Source: Desulfuromonadaceae bacterium (lineage in GTDB: Bacteria > Desulfobacterota > Desulfuromonadia > Geobacterales > Pseudopelobacteraceae). From it: a stretch of 64,000 nt of DNA. Positions within the stretch are counted from its first letter, which is position 1; every line of letters begins with the position of its first letter. Position numbers and translations under genes: made by a program. The stretch lies in contig JAQTZV010000022.1 of assembly GCA_028687585.1 (NCBI GenBank), forward strand, positions 1-64,000, in the 5' to 3' direction. Below are positions 52,101-59,483 of this stretch, in pieces. The notes under the pieces were generated by a model. That model saw only the letters and a list, made by a program, of their open reading frames with translations, ran no database searches and was not told the origin of the DNA.

Positions 52101-53300
52101 CTGCAGGACAAAAACATTGAACTGGAGCGCGCCACGCATGTAGCGGAAAAAGCCAACCTGGCAAAATCTGATTTCCTCTCCAGCATGAGCCATGAACTGC
52201 GCACGCCGCTCAGCGCGATCCTCGGATTTGCCCAGCTGATGGAATCCGGCGCACCACAGCTGACTGTCAACCAGAAGCGCAGTATCGATCAGATTCTCAA
52301 GGCCGGGTGGTACCTGCTGGAGCTGATCAACGAAATTCTCGACCTCGCCCTGATTGAGTCCGGCAAACTCTCCATGTCACTGGAACCGGTTTCCCTGCCG
52401 GAAGTCATACACGAATGTGAGACCATGATTGAACCGGATGCGATAAAACATGGCATCAGCGTGACTTTTACCGTTTTCGATGTACCCTGCTTTATCGAGG
52501 CAGATCGCACACGAATCAAACAGGTACTCATCAACCTTCTTTCCAACGCAATCAAATATAACAGGGCGGGGGGCACGGTGCTGGTAGATAGCGTCCTGAA
52601 CGGCACTGACTCGGTTCGGATCAGTGTCAGGGATACCGGAGCGGGACTCAGCCCAAAACAGCTTACGCAGCTGTTCCAGCCGTTTAATCGCCTTGGACAG
52701 GAGTCGAGCGGCGAACAGGGGACCGGTATCGGACTGGTAGTTTCCAAGCGTCTGGTTGAGCTGATGGGGGGCGTCATCGGCGTGGAAAGTACCGTTGGAG
52801 AGGGGAGTGTCTTCTGGATAGAGATGAACCTGATGGCCAGACCGCACGCTCCCGTCTACTCAACTGAAACCCTGGCAGCTGCCAAGGAGCACAAAGAAGG
52901 TGACGCACCAACGCAGACGCTCCTCTACGTCGAAGACAATCCGGCCAATATGATGCTGGTCGAAGATATTATCGCCCGCCGGCCGGATATCCGTCTGCTG
53001 ACGGCACGGAACGGCAAAAGCGGCATTGCGCTTGCGCGCTCCTCTCTGCCGGATGTCATCCTGATGGACATCAATCTGCCCGGCATAAGCGGCATTGACG
53101 CCATGAAAATCCTGGCGGTCGATCTCAGCACCGCCCACATACCGGTGGTGGCACTCAGCGCCAATGCAATGCCGCGCGATATCGAAAGGGGTCTGGAGGC
53201 CGGATTCTTCCGCTATCTCACCAAACCGATCAACGTCAATGTTTTTTTGGATACGCTGAATATTGCTCTGAAATACGCAAAAACAAAGGAACCGTCATGA
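49122..53300 (+). CDS. Hybrid histidine kinase with CHASE3, five PAS units (three tandem copies) and receiver
   Basis: 1392 residues. Membrane helix about 8-25, CHASE3 domain about 30-175 (NAETGQRGYLLTGDESYLQP), second helix about 179-201, coiled coil 210-300, two different PAS domains (about 305-425 and 435-555), then three near-identical 142-residue PAS units (557-982), kinase core with His1024 (SSMSHELRTPLSAILG), HATPase with TGAGLSP and GTGIGL, and receiver with Asp1316. The receiver probably passes phosphate on. Its stop overlaps the start of the sigma54 activator (ATGA), making the two a likely signalling pair. Confidence 0.9.
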   Translation: MKYHTKINTLIAVLALLVVLVVSLTFRSFRQIETAAEARRQIASTINLAGELQSELLNAETGQRGYLLTGDESYLQPYLAVRDTIKVRLADLRQISRSSDTDKNLDALVQLIDTKLAYLAKSIELRRAGRVADTLANVRSNQSKPLMDLIRAELDSVSKKKELVLQQREADFQSKLRVLFAVIAFASLMMLLLALAFAYLIHRESGQRIKDVVHLETAKLLDIQEGVNKELQQANVSLQESAIVTEGYLSQLESSQIELEAQNTNLQRSQQELETSQIELEMQNDELREARELAAQFEAVLRDSEEHLAVTLNSIGDAVIVTNDAAQVLRLNPVAEQLTGWTAAEASGRTADEIFHIVNKETRLPAPVPVMDAILHGTTRGLTNHTVLIARDGSELDIADSCAPIRNRDNQVIGAVLVFRDVTEEYAVQQSLRDSAALMRAILNTVVDGIITIHARGALIETVNPAAEQMFGYTAEELDGQNFSMLIPELDQDQRDGSLDYYRASEEALASGHGREVMGKRKDGSYFPLELAASEMIMGGQRYFTGILRDISARKLAEEALAKAGALQSAIFNSANFSSIATDANGVIQIFNVGAERMLGYTAAEVMNKITPADISDPQEVITRAKELSIELETPIAPGFEALVFKASREIEDIYELTYIRKDGSRFPAVVSVTALRDDLGGIIGYLLIGTDNTARKQAEEALLKAGALQSAIFNSANFSSIATDANGVIQIFNVGAERMLGYTAAEVMNKITPAEISDPQEVIARAKELSIELETAIAPGFEALVFKASRGIEDIYELTYIRKDGSRFPAVVSVTALRDAQNTIIGYLLIGTDNTARKLAEEALLKAGALQSAIFNSANFSSIATDAKGVIQIFNVGAERMLGYTAVEVMNKNTPADISDPQEVVARAEALSIELETPITPGFEALVFKASRGIEDIYELTYIRKDGSRFPAVVSVTALRDAQNSIIGYLLIGTDNTARKLVEAERIRLEQVLQDKNIELERATHVAEKANLAKSDFLSSMSHELRTPLSAILGFAQLMESGAPQLTVNQKRSIDQILKAGWYLLELINEILDLALIESGKLSMSLEPVSLPEVIHECETMIEPDAIKHGISVTFTVFDVPCFIEADRTRIKQVLINLLSNAIKYNRAGGTVLVDSVLNGTDSVRISVRDTGAGLSPKQLTQLFQPFNRLGQESSGEQGTGIGLVVSKRLVELMGGVIGVESTVGEGSVFWIEMNLMARPHAPVYSTETLAAAKEHKEGDAPTQTLLYVEDNPANMMLVEDIIARRPDIRLLTARNGKSGIALARSSLPDVILMDINLPGISGIDAMKILAVDLSTAHIPVVALSANAMPRDIERGLEAGFFRYLTKPINVNVFLDTLNIALKYAKTKEPS
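50790..52067 (+). repeat. Three tandem 426-bp PAS-coding repeats
   Basis: Copies start at 50790, 51216 and 51642, each exactly 426 bp (142 codons) from GCCGAAGAGGC; the third ends where GTCGAAGCG begins at 52068. Protein identity is about 90 percent or higher between copies. Confidence 0.95.
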
Positions 53301-54847
53301 TACTTACCGAGTCGGAAATCTTCACCGCCAGCATCCTGATCGTTGATGATCAGGAAGCGAATATCACTCTGCTTGAGCAGGTGCTGAAGGAAGCGGGTTA
53401 CACCAGTGTTACCTCGACATTGGATCCGGAGCAGGTCTGCCCGCTGCATGGCGAAAACCGTTACGATCTTATTCTGCTCGATCTGCAGATGCCGATCATG
53501 GACGGCTTCCAGGTGATGGAAACGCTGAAGACCATCGAGACCGGCAGTCACTTTCCTGTTCTGGCAATCACCGCGCAGCCCGGTCACAAACTGCGGGCCC
53601 TGGAAGTCGGCGCGAAGGATTTTATCAGTAAGCCGTTTGATCTGGTCGAAGTAAAAACCCGCATCCGCAACATGCTCGAAGTCCGGCTGATGTACAAGAA
53701 GCTCGTAAATTACAACAGAGAGCTTGAAGAGATGGTGCAGAAACGAACCGGTGACCTGCTGACGGCGAATGTGCAGCTCACTCAGGAAATTGAGGAACGC
53801 AAAAAAGCGGAAGGATCGCTTCAAGGGACGTATGCGGAAATAAAAATCTTGAAAGACCGGCTTCAGGAAGAGAATATCTACCTGCAGCAGGAGGTTGACC
53901 GGGAATACAACTTCGGCGAGATCATTGGCCAAAGTGCCGTCCTGACACGGGTGTTCCTGCAGGTCGAGCAGGTAGCGCCCATGAACGCAACGGTACTGCT
54001 TCTTGGTGAAACCGGTACCGGCAAGGGGGTAGTGGCGCGTGCCATCCACAGCAGCAGCAGCCGCAAAGGGCGGCCATTGATTACGGTCAACTGCACAACA
54101 CTGCCATCAACTCTGGTGGAAAGCGAGCTCTTCGGTCGGGAACGGGGAGCCTTTACCGGCTCTGATGCCCGGCAGATCGGACGTTTTGAGCTGGCAGACG
54201 GCGGTACGATATTTCTTGACGAAATCGGCGAGATGCCGCTGGAACTGCAAAGCAAACTGCTGCGGGTTATTCAGGACGGCGAGTTCGAGCGCCTCGGCAG
54301 CCCGCGCACCATAAAGGTTGATGTCAGGATCATTGCCGCCACCAACCGGAACCTGGCCGATGAAGTCAAGAGCGGCACCTTCCGGGAAGACCTCTACTAC
54401 CGCCTCAACGTGTTTCCCATCACTATGCCGCCACTCCGGCAACGCTCGGAGGATATTCCGCTGCTCGTAAATCACTTTGTCGCCAAGTTCAACAAGAAGA
54501 TCGGCAAGAAGATCGAGACCGTCACCAAAGACACGCTCAATTCCCTTCAGGGTTACAGCTGGCCCGGCAATGTGCGGGAGCTGGAAAGTGTCATCGAGCG
54601 GGCAGTCATCATCACTCAGGGGACATCGCTTCAGGTGTTGGACCGTTTTGAATCATTCCCGAAAATTGACGATTTACCGGGGCAGGAGATCAAAGCCCTC
54701 GTGGATCTGGAGCACGATCACATCATGCAGGTACTCAAGAAAACCGGGTGGCGCATCGAGGGCAAAAACGGCGCGGCGGTCATTCTTGGTCTCAACGCCA
54801 GCACCCTGCGGGCCCGGATGCGCAAGTACGGCATTGTAAGAGTGTAG
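53297..54847 (+). CDS. Sigma54-dependent response regulator (enhancer-binding protein)
   Basis: 516 residues. Receiver 1-125 with Asp62 and Lys112; coiled coil 135-200; AAA+ domain 207-440 with Walker A GETGTGKG (237-244), the sigma54-contact loop GAFTGS (284-289) and Walker B TIFLDEIGE (304-312); FhlA-like helix-turn-helix at the C-terminus (GAAVILGLNASTLRARMRK). All parts needed to activate sigma54 promoters are present. The overlap with the hybrid kinase suggests phosphorylation by it. It is the only such activator in a window holding 14 sigma54-type promoters, so it is the leading candidate to bind the 36-bp dyads, though no dyad precedes its own operon. Confidence 0.95.
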   Translation: MILTESEIFTASILIVDDQEANITLLEQVLKEAGYTSVTSTLDPEQVCPLHGENRYDLILLDLQMPIMDGFQVMETLKTIETGSHFPVLAITAQPGHKLRALEVGAKDFISKPFDLVEVKTRIRNMLEVRLMYKKLVNYNRELEEMVQKRTGDLLTANVQLTQEIEERKKAEGSLQGTYAEIKILKDRLQEENIYLQQEVDREYNFGEIIGQSAVLTRVFLQVEQVAPMNATVLLLGETGTGKGVVARAIHSSSSRKGRPLITVNCTTLPSTLVESELFGRERGAFTGSDARQIGRFELADGGTIFLDEIGEMPLELQSKLLRVIQDGEFERLGSPRTIKVDVRIIAATNRNLADEVKSGTFREDLYYRLNVFPITMPPLRQRSEDIPLLVNHFVAKFNKKIGKKIETVTKDTLNSLQGYSWPGNVRELESVIERAVIITQGTSLQVLDRFESFPKIDDLPGQEIKALVDLEHDHIMQVLKKTGWRIEGKNGAAVILGLNASTLRARMRKYGIVRV

Positions 54848-54933
54848 AGCCCCCTAACCCGGGCGAGCCGATACCAAGATGTTGTTAAAAAATTCAGGTG
54901 TTAACCAAAAAATCTTTTTGTTTTTTGCCGTGA

Positions 54934-55023
54934 TCCGCCGTTATCCTTTTTATCCCTGTTTAATTGAGGGTTTGCTTTTAACTTCAAAGGCTTTCTACAG
55001 GGATAAAGAAAGATAACGGCGGA
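54934..55023. repeat. Long imperfect inverted repeat
   Basis: TCCGCCGTTATCCTTTTTAT with CCCTGT faces ACAGGGATAAAGAAAGATAA with CGGCGGA, about 26 bp per arm around a 37-bp loop. Lies between the activator gene and dyad K; may be a terminator-like or mobile repeat. Confidence 0.7.
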
Positions 55024-55083
55024 TGAAACCTTTTAGCTCAAAGAAAATTATCCAGTTAAAAAACGTCTCCCCCCTCCACACCG

Positions 55084-55119
55084 TCCTCCACATATAACAG
55101 TAATGTTAAACATGACGGA
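55084..55119. promoter_or_regulatory. 36-bp dyad K
   Basis: Half-sites TCCTCCACATATAACAGT and TCCGTCATGTTTAACATT; centre 105 bp from the promoter K GG. Confidence 0.7.
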
Positions 55120-55204
55120 TTCCACTGACAGTTTTCGCGTTGCGCTGCCACTTCCTTTTACACTCATCCCTGTAATACCGGTCTCTTGCTGTTACGTCGC
55201 CCTC

Positions 55205-55219
55205 TGGCACAGTAGTTGC
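55205..55219 (+). promoter_or_regulatory. Sigma54-type promoter K
   Basis: TGGCACAGTAGTTGC, consensus match, 81 bp before the SARP-like gene. Confidence 0.85.
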
Positions 55220-55300
55220 GTTGCTCCTGATCTGGCAGACTATCTTTTTTACTGTTTGTAAACTGTTATTTCAATTTCAAACATATTCAGGGGGATTCTG

Positions 55301-55894
55301 ATGGATAAACCTGACATCACGTCGAGAATCCAGACGTTGGGGCGCTTCAGCATCACTATTGATGGCAAGCCCGCGGCAACCGTCTGGCCGGATGAAACGC
55401 TTAAACTGTTTTTCTGCTCGCTGCTTTCACCGCTTGATCTTTACTTCACCTGGGACAGAATCTGTCGCTCCATGTGGGATGCGCCGCTCACACCATCAAT
55501 CAAACGCCGGCTGAAAGAGAAGATCCTGCATCCTCTCGGCATGTTTCTTTCGGAGGAGTTGGGCTGTAATCCGCTTATTGTTGGGCCGGAAAGCATAAGA
55601 ATCGACCAGCAGCGCGTCCATATCGATGCACATGAATTTTACCGCACCGTCCTTGAAGGGCTCCAGCTGTCATCACTTGTTGATCATTCCGCCGCACGTG
55701 AAAAATTCAACGAAGCAAATATTCTCTACACCGGCAGTTACCTACCCGGAATTCCCGGCAAAATCACAGAAAACGCCCGCCATGACCTTGAAACCATGTA
55801 TCGCACCACCGTCATGGATGCTATGACGCTCTCCCGAAATTCCGGACATTCTCCGAGGAATCATCTAGTCAGAACATTCGTCGCTTTGCCGTGA
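55301..55894 (+). CDS. SARP/BTAD-like winged-helix regulator
   Basis: 197 residues. IQTLGRFSITIDGKPAATVW and the following helix-turn-helix (FTWDRICRSMWDAP, IKRRLKEKILHPLG) resemble the OmpR-like DNA-binding domain of SARP/BTAD regulators, continuing into VHIDAHEFYRTVLEGL and a short helical part. Full BTAD proteins are longer and often have AAA/LuxR parts, so this is a minimal version. GGGGGA precedes the ATG. It could be a secondary regulator in the dyad regulon. Confidence 0.6.
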   Translation: MDKPDITSRIQTLGRFSITIDGKPAATVWPDETLKLFFCSLLSPLDLYFTWDRICRSMWDAPLTPSIKRRLKEKILHPLGMFLSEELGCNPLIVGPESIRIDQQRVHIDAHEFYRTVLEGLQLSSLVDHSAAREKFNEANILYTGSYLPGIPGKITENARHDLETMYRTTVMDAMTLSRNSGHSPRNHLVRTFVALP

Positions 55895-55923
55895 GCTTTA
55901 GTAAAGAGTAAAGGGGATATCCA

Positions 55924-56337
55924 ATGGCAACAATATTTAAAATAGTAACAGCACACGAATTTTTAGAGATAACTGCCGACGGAATTATCGATTTGGCCAC
56001 CAGCAGAAAACTTTTCGCTGATATTGCAGGAGTGGTTAATCTCGATGAAAATCAGGACCTGCTCGTAGATTTCCGTGGTACCGAGTCGAAACTGACGATA
56101 ACCGATGTGTATCAATTGGCAGCGGAACTTATCCAACATGGCACGTCCTTTCGCAGAAAGGTGGCTCTTGTCGTTACACCGGGACTGAATTTTAATCGAG
56201 CCAGTTTTTTTGTGACCTGTTCCGACATCCGTGGCTTTTCAGTCAAAGCGTACACGGACTTTGAAGCCGCAATGCGCTGGATCCTTAAAGCGCAAAAGCC
56301 TGACAAGCATCCTTCCATCCCTACCTGTCACATATAG
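55924..56337 (+). CDS. STAS/SpoIIAA-like protein
   Basis: 137 residues. LEITADGIIDLATSRKLFAD, QDLLVDFRGTESKLTITDVY, VALVVTPGLNFNRASFFVTC and DFEAAMRWILKAQK follow the strand-helix order of SpoIIAA-like/SEC14 domains. 29 bp after the SARP-like gene and cotranscribed. The usual regulatory Ser is not evident, so a role in partner switching is uncertain. Confidence 0.6.
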   Translation: MATIFKIVTAHEFLEITADGIIDLATSRKLFADIAGVVNLDENQDLLVDFRGTESKLTITDVYQLAAELIQHGTSFRRKVALVVTPGLNFNRASFFVTCSDIRGFSVKAYTDFEAAMRWILKAQKPDKHPSIPTCHI

Positions 56338-56359
56338 CAGTTCTGTTAATTACAACAGG
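56324..56359. promoter_or_regulatory. 36-bp dyad M
   Basis: Half-sites CCTGTCACATATAGCAGT and CCTGTTGTAATTAACAGA; centre 111 bp from promoter M. Confidence 0.7.
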
Positions 56360-56450
56360 CGCGATGACAGATTTTCTGTATAACAAAAACATATCACAGT
56401 TTTAACAAATAAAATCATCTAGTTATAAATATCCGCACCCATACCATTAC

Positions 56451-56465
56451 TGGCACGTTCGTTGC
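56451..56465 (+). promoter_or_regulatory. Sigma54-type promoter M
   Basis: TGGCACGTTCGTTGC, 42 bp before the DUF3494 gene; a near-IHF match AATCATCTAGTTA lies at 56413-56425. Confidence 0.85.
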
Positions 56466-56507
56466 CTGTTACTTGGTACCAGTACTAACCAATCAAAAGG
56501 AGATGTT

Positions 56508-57395
56508 ATGAAAAAATGTATCACACCAAAAACGTATCTTGCAGGAATATTGGCGTTAACTGTTCTGGCCGCGAGTTCGATGGTCTATGCCGGATCGGAC
56601 CGGCACAAAGGGGACCACAACAAACCACCAGCGCCACCGGTTATCAGTAAATTTGGTGATCTCGGCACAGCAGCAACATTTGGAGTTTTTGGCGGCGGCG
56701 CAGGCGCCACCAATCAGGGGATTTATACCGTAGTCACCGGAGACGTCGGTACCACTGCGGCCTCTACCCTGGTAACCGGATTCCATGACAGAAAAGCCGT
56801 TTATACGGAAACGACCATGAATAAAGGAAAAGTAACCGGGGTCGTCTATACAGCAACCGCGCCACGTGGCTCCGTACCGGGTGTAAAAGCTGCCGCGGCT
56901 GCTCTCGCAGTACAAAAAGCGTTTGACAAGCTTTCTCCTGCAGCTCTTCCCGGTGGTATTGATGTTTCAACATTGGGCGGCGGCGCCGGCGAACTTGGCG
57001 GACGCTATCTTGCACCAGGCGTGTACAAGTCAGCACCCGGCTCATTTGCTATAACCGGCGGAGATCTTACCCTTGACGGCCGTGGCGATGCAAATGCGAC
57101 TTTTGTGTTCCAGATGGAATCGACTCTCACCGTCGGCGGCCCTGGCGCAGCATTTCCCCAGAGCATCCACCTGATCAACGGCGCGCAGGCCAAGAACGTA
57201 TTTTGGCAGGTCGGCAGTGCAGCAACGATTAACGCAGGCGGCGGCGGTACCATGGTAGGAACAATCCTTGCCTTTTCAGGTGTCTCGCTCTCCACCGCAG
57301 GCAACGTCGATGTCGTGACTCTTAACGGCAGAGCATTGGCAATGAATGCTTCGGTAACTATGGTGAATACACGCATTAATGTTCCAAAACCATAA
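56508..57395 (+). CDS. Secreted DUF3494 (ice-binding-like) protein
   Basis: 295 residues. Signal peptide 1-28 (VLAASSMVYA). Short His/Lys linker, then DUF3494: LGTAATFGVFGGGAGATNQG, VVTGDVGTTAASTLVTG, NATFVFQMESTLTVGG, KNVFWQVGSAATINAGGGG and VVTLNGRALAMNASVTMVN. No lipobox, so probably secreted or loosely surface-bound, unlike the other two DUF3494 proteins here. AAAGGAG precedes the ATG; a strong terminator follows. Confidence 0.9.
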   Translation: MKKCITPKTYLAGILALTVLAASSMVYAGSDRHKGDHNKPPAPPVISKFGDLGTAATFGVFGGGAGATNQGIYTVVTGDVGTTAASTLVTGFHDRKAVYTETTMNKGKVTGVVYTATAPRGSVPGVKAAAAALAVQKAFDKLSPAALPGGIDVSTLGGGAGELGGRYLAPGVYKSAPGSFAITGGDLTLDGRGDANATFVFQMESTLTVGGPGAAFPQSIHLINGAQAKNVFWQVGSAATINAGGGGTMVGTILAFSGVSLSTAGNVDVVTLNGRALAMNASVTMVNTRINVPKP

Positions 57396-57440
57396 TTTGT
57401 AACACCGCCGTTCTAAGCTTCAGGCGCAGTACGCGTCAGT

Positions 57441-57492
57441 AAAAAAGCGGGGGCAGGCCGGGATTAATATCCTGTCTGTCCCCGCTTTTTTT
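57441..57492 (+). terminator. Strong Rho-independent terminator
   Basis: AAAAAAGCGGGGGCAGG pairs with CTGTCCCCGCTTTTTTT, followed by a T-run on the + strand (an A-run precedes the stem, so it could work both ways). Confidence 0.9.
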
Positions 57493-57532
57493 CGCTGTCC
57501 GGAACCCTGCTCTGTGCGACTCCGGTACGCAC

Positions 57533-57568
57533 ACCATCACATATGACGGCTATGCCACGTATGACAGA
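57533..57568. promoter_or_regulatory. 36-bp dyad N
   Basis: Half-sites ACCATCACATATGACGGC and TCTGTCATACGTGGCATA; centre 115 bp from promoter N. Confidence 0.75.
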
Positions 57569-57663
57569 TATTTTCGACGGTTTTTTCAATCTCCAGACGC
57601 TCTTGGCAATATTTTAACCTTTATATCCGGTATGTTACACAATTATCACCCATGTCTGCGCGC

Positions 57664-57678
57664 TGGCATGCTTGTTGC
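57664..57678 (+). promoter_or_regulatory. Sigma54-type promoter N
   Basis: TGGCATGCTTGTTGC, 78 bp before the STAS gene. Confidence 0.8.
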
Positions 57679-57756
57679 CTTATCTCTTCCATCAGATCAC
57701 GGGCAGAGGAGTGCTTCCTGCCCATTATTAACTGTACATATACCCAGGAGATCGAC

Positions 57757-58083
57757 ATGAAAATACACTCAAAAAGTACCGTTGCACATCTGTATGGCGA
57801 CTTGAACCATTCCGGCGCAACTCACAACATTGTAAATACGTTGGCCGCTTCGTTACAGAAAATAGAATCCGTCGGCGACAAGAGTCTCCATATCGATTGC
57901 ACAAAAATCATCTCTGCTGACTTCAGTGGTCTGCAGCTCCTGTACGTATGGATGCAGTGTGCCAGACACCGGGGAGTGGAACCGAGGCTGGTCAATCTGT
58001 CTAACAGCCTGCAACAGGCCATGCAGAGCATGGGGATTAGCCATTGTTTTTCCGGATTCAATGTTTCACTGGTGGCGGCATGA
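57757..58083 (+). CDS. STAS-domain protein
   Basis: 108 residues from the ATG at 57757 (CAGGAGA upstream). HLYGDLNHSGATHNIVNTL, HIDCTKIISADFSGLQLLYV (the D-S/F-SGLQ core around the usual phosphorylation site) and VNLSNSLQQAMQSMGIS match anti-sigma-antagonist/MlaB-type STAS domains. Next to an ATPase lacking its histidine domain, it could be a partner-switch component. Confidence 0.8.
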   Translation: MKIHSKSTVAHLYGDLNHSGATHNIVNTLAASLQKIESVGDKSLHIDCTKIISADFSGLQLLYVWMQCARHRGVEPRLVNLSNSLQQAMQSMGISHCFSGFNVSLVAA

Positions 58084-58127
58084 TTTGAAATATCGTACGT
58101 ATGAAAATTTTCAGAGGGGGAAATGCC

Positions 58128-58295
58128 ATGGAGTTTAATACAAAGGATCAACCGCGCGGAGCGCTTTATAAACTGAAGAGTTCATTTAATGAGATTTTCG
58201 GAAAATCGGAAACTGCACCTTTGGGTAACAAAAAAGCTCGCACGGAGATCGGCAGCACCGAATATAAAAAGTCGGAACATCTTGAAAGTAATTGA
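58128..58295 (+). CDS. Small charged protein of unknown function
   Basis: 55 residues from the ATG at 58128 (GGGGG 8 bp upstream), Lys/Glu-rich, no recognisable domain. Lies in the promoter N operon. Confidence 0.5.
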   Translation: MEFNTKDQPRGALYKLKSSFNEIFGKSETAPLGNKKARTEIGSTEYKKSEHLESN

Positions 58296-58345
58296 CGAAA
58301 GAAATTTATTCCCTATTCAGATTCACTGAGAAATGAGGGTTACCA

Positions 58346-59455
58346 ATGAGAATCGAAAAAACCGGAAGCCCGTTATCCTCAGCTGCCGTGTTACGCCTCC
58401 GCGCAGAAGAGCGTATGGGCAGCAACGCAGCTGAATCGCGACTGCCTCAAAACCAGGAAGCGGTTGAGCAGATTGTTCATGAATACGAGGTGCACCAGAT
58501 CGAGTTGGTCATGCAGAACGAAGAACTGCGCCAGGCCAGATATGAGACAGAGTCGGCATTGCAAAAGTACACGGACCTCTATGAGTCCGCGCCCGGCGGC
58601 GACTTCACGCTTGACCGAAACGGGTGCATCACTGCGGTTAATCTCACAGCGGCGGATCTTCTCAGGATCGAACGGTCATTGATAATCGGCCGGAGTTTCG
58701 AGCTGTTCATCAGGGAGGAATTTCGACCCAGATTTACTGCTTTTCTCGAAACTGTTTTTGCCGGCGCCGGCAGCTCATCGTGTGAAGTAGTGATCCTCAA
58801 TAACATCAATCAACCGCTCACCGTTCAGATCGAAGCTGCTACCTGCACGTCAGGAGAGGAGTGCCGTCTCTCCCTGATCGATACCACCGGCCGGAAACTG
58901 AACGGGCCAAAACTGAAAATAGAACAGACCACCGCTGATCTCACCAGAGTGAAACCGGATAAGATGGAACTTGAGTTGGGCGTATGCACGCTTCGCCAGG
59001 CAGTGGATGCTTCACTGGAGCTGCTCAGGGAAAAGATCCGGAACGGTGCGATAGACTTGACCATGGATCTTGCTCCTGAAATCGACGAACGCATTGTGGC
59101 AGACGAAGGGATGTTGGAACAGATCATGTTCAGCCTGCTCTCAAATGCGGTCAGATTTACTCCTGTCGGCGGCTCTATTACTGTGAGTGCAGCGAGGGAT
59201 GCCGCATGTATTACCATCACTGTTGCGGACACCGGTGCAGGGATCAGTGAGGCTGACATTCCGAAGCTCTTTGAGGAATTCACTCCGTTGGACTCTGACT
59301 ATTCAAAGGAACCTGAAGGCACCGGCCTCAAACTGGCTCTGATCAGACGATTGGTGGAACTGCATGGCGGGACTATCCAGGTGGAAAGCCGGCGTGGTAC
59401 CGGGAGCAGGTTCAGCTTCACTATTCCACTCAGGAATTGCATCGGCATAACGTAA
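58346..59455 (+). CDS. PAS-HATPase protein lacking the phosphoacceptor domain
   Basis: 369 residues. N-terminal coil with EYEVHQIELVMQNEELRQ (46-63) and PAS domain (about 70-183) as in the kinase at 22012. The HATPase_c domain (about 210-362) is complete: Asn267, DTGAGIS at 295, EGTGLKLALI. Between the PAS and ATPase there is no His and no room for a four-helix phosphoacceptor domain; about 80 residues appear deleted. It may act as an ATPase or a protein kinase on the neighbouring STAS protein, or be a defective kinase. Confidence 0.85.
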   Translation: MRIEKTGSPLSSAAVLRLRAEERMGSNAAESRLPQNQEAVEQIVHEYEVHQIELVMQNEELRQARYETESALQKYTDLYESAPGGDFTLDRNGCITAVNLTAADLLRIERSLIIGRSFELFIREEFRPRFTAFLETVFAGAGSSSCEVVILNNINQPLTVQIEAATCTSGEECRLSLIDTTGRKLNGPKLKIEQTTADLTRVKPDKMELELGVCTLRQAVDASLELLREKIRNGAIDLTMDLAPEIDERIVADEGMLEQIMFSLLSNAVRFTPVGGSITVSAARDAACITITVADTGAGISEADIPKLFEEFTPLDSDYSKEPEGTGLKLALIRRLVELHGGTIQVESRRGTGSRFSFTIPLRNCIGIT

Positions 59456-59483
59456 TTTTTCCGTATCAGGAAAGGAGATGCCA

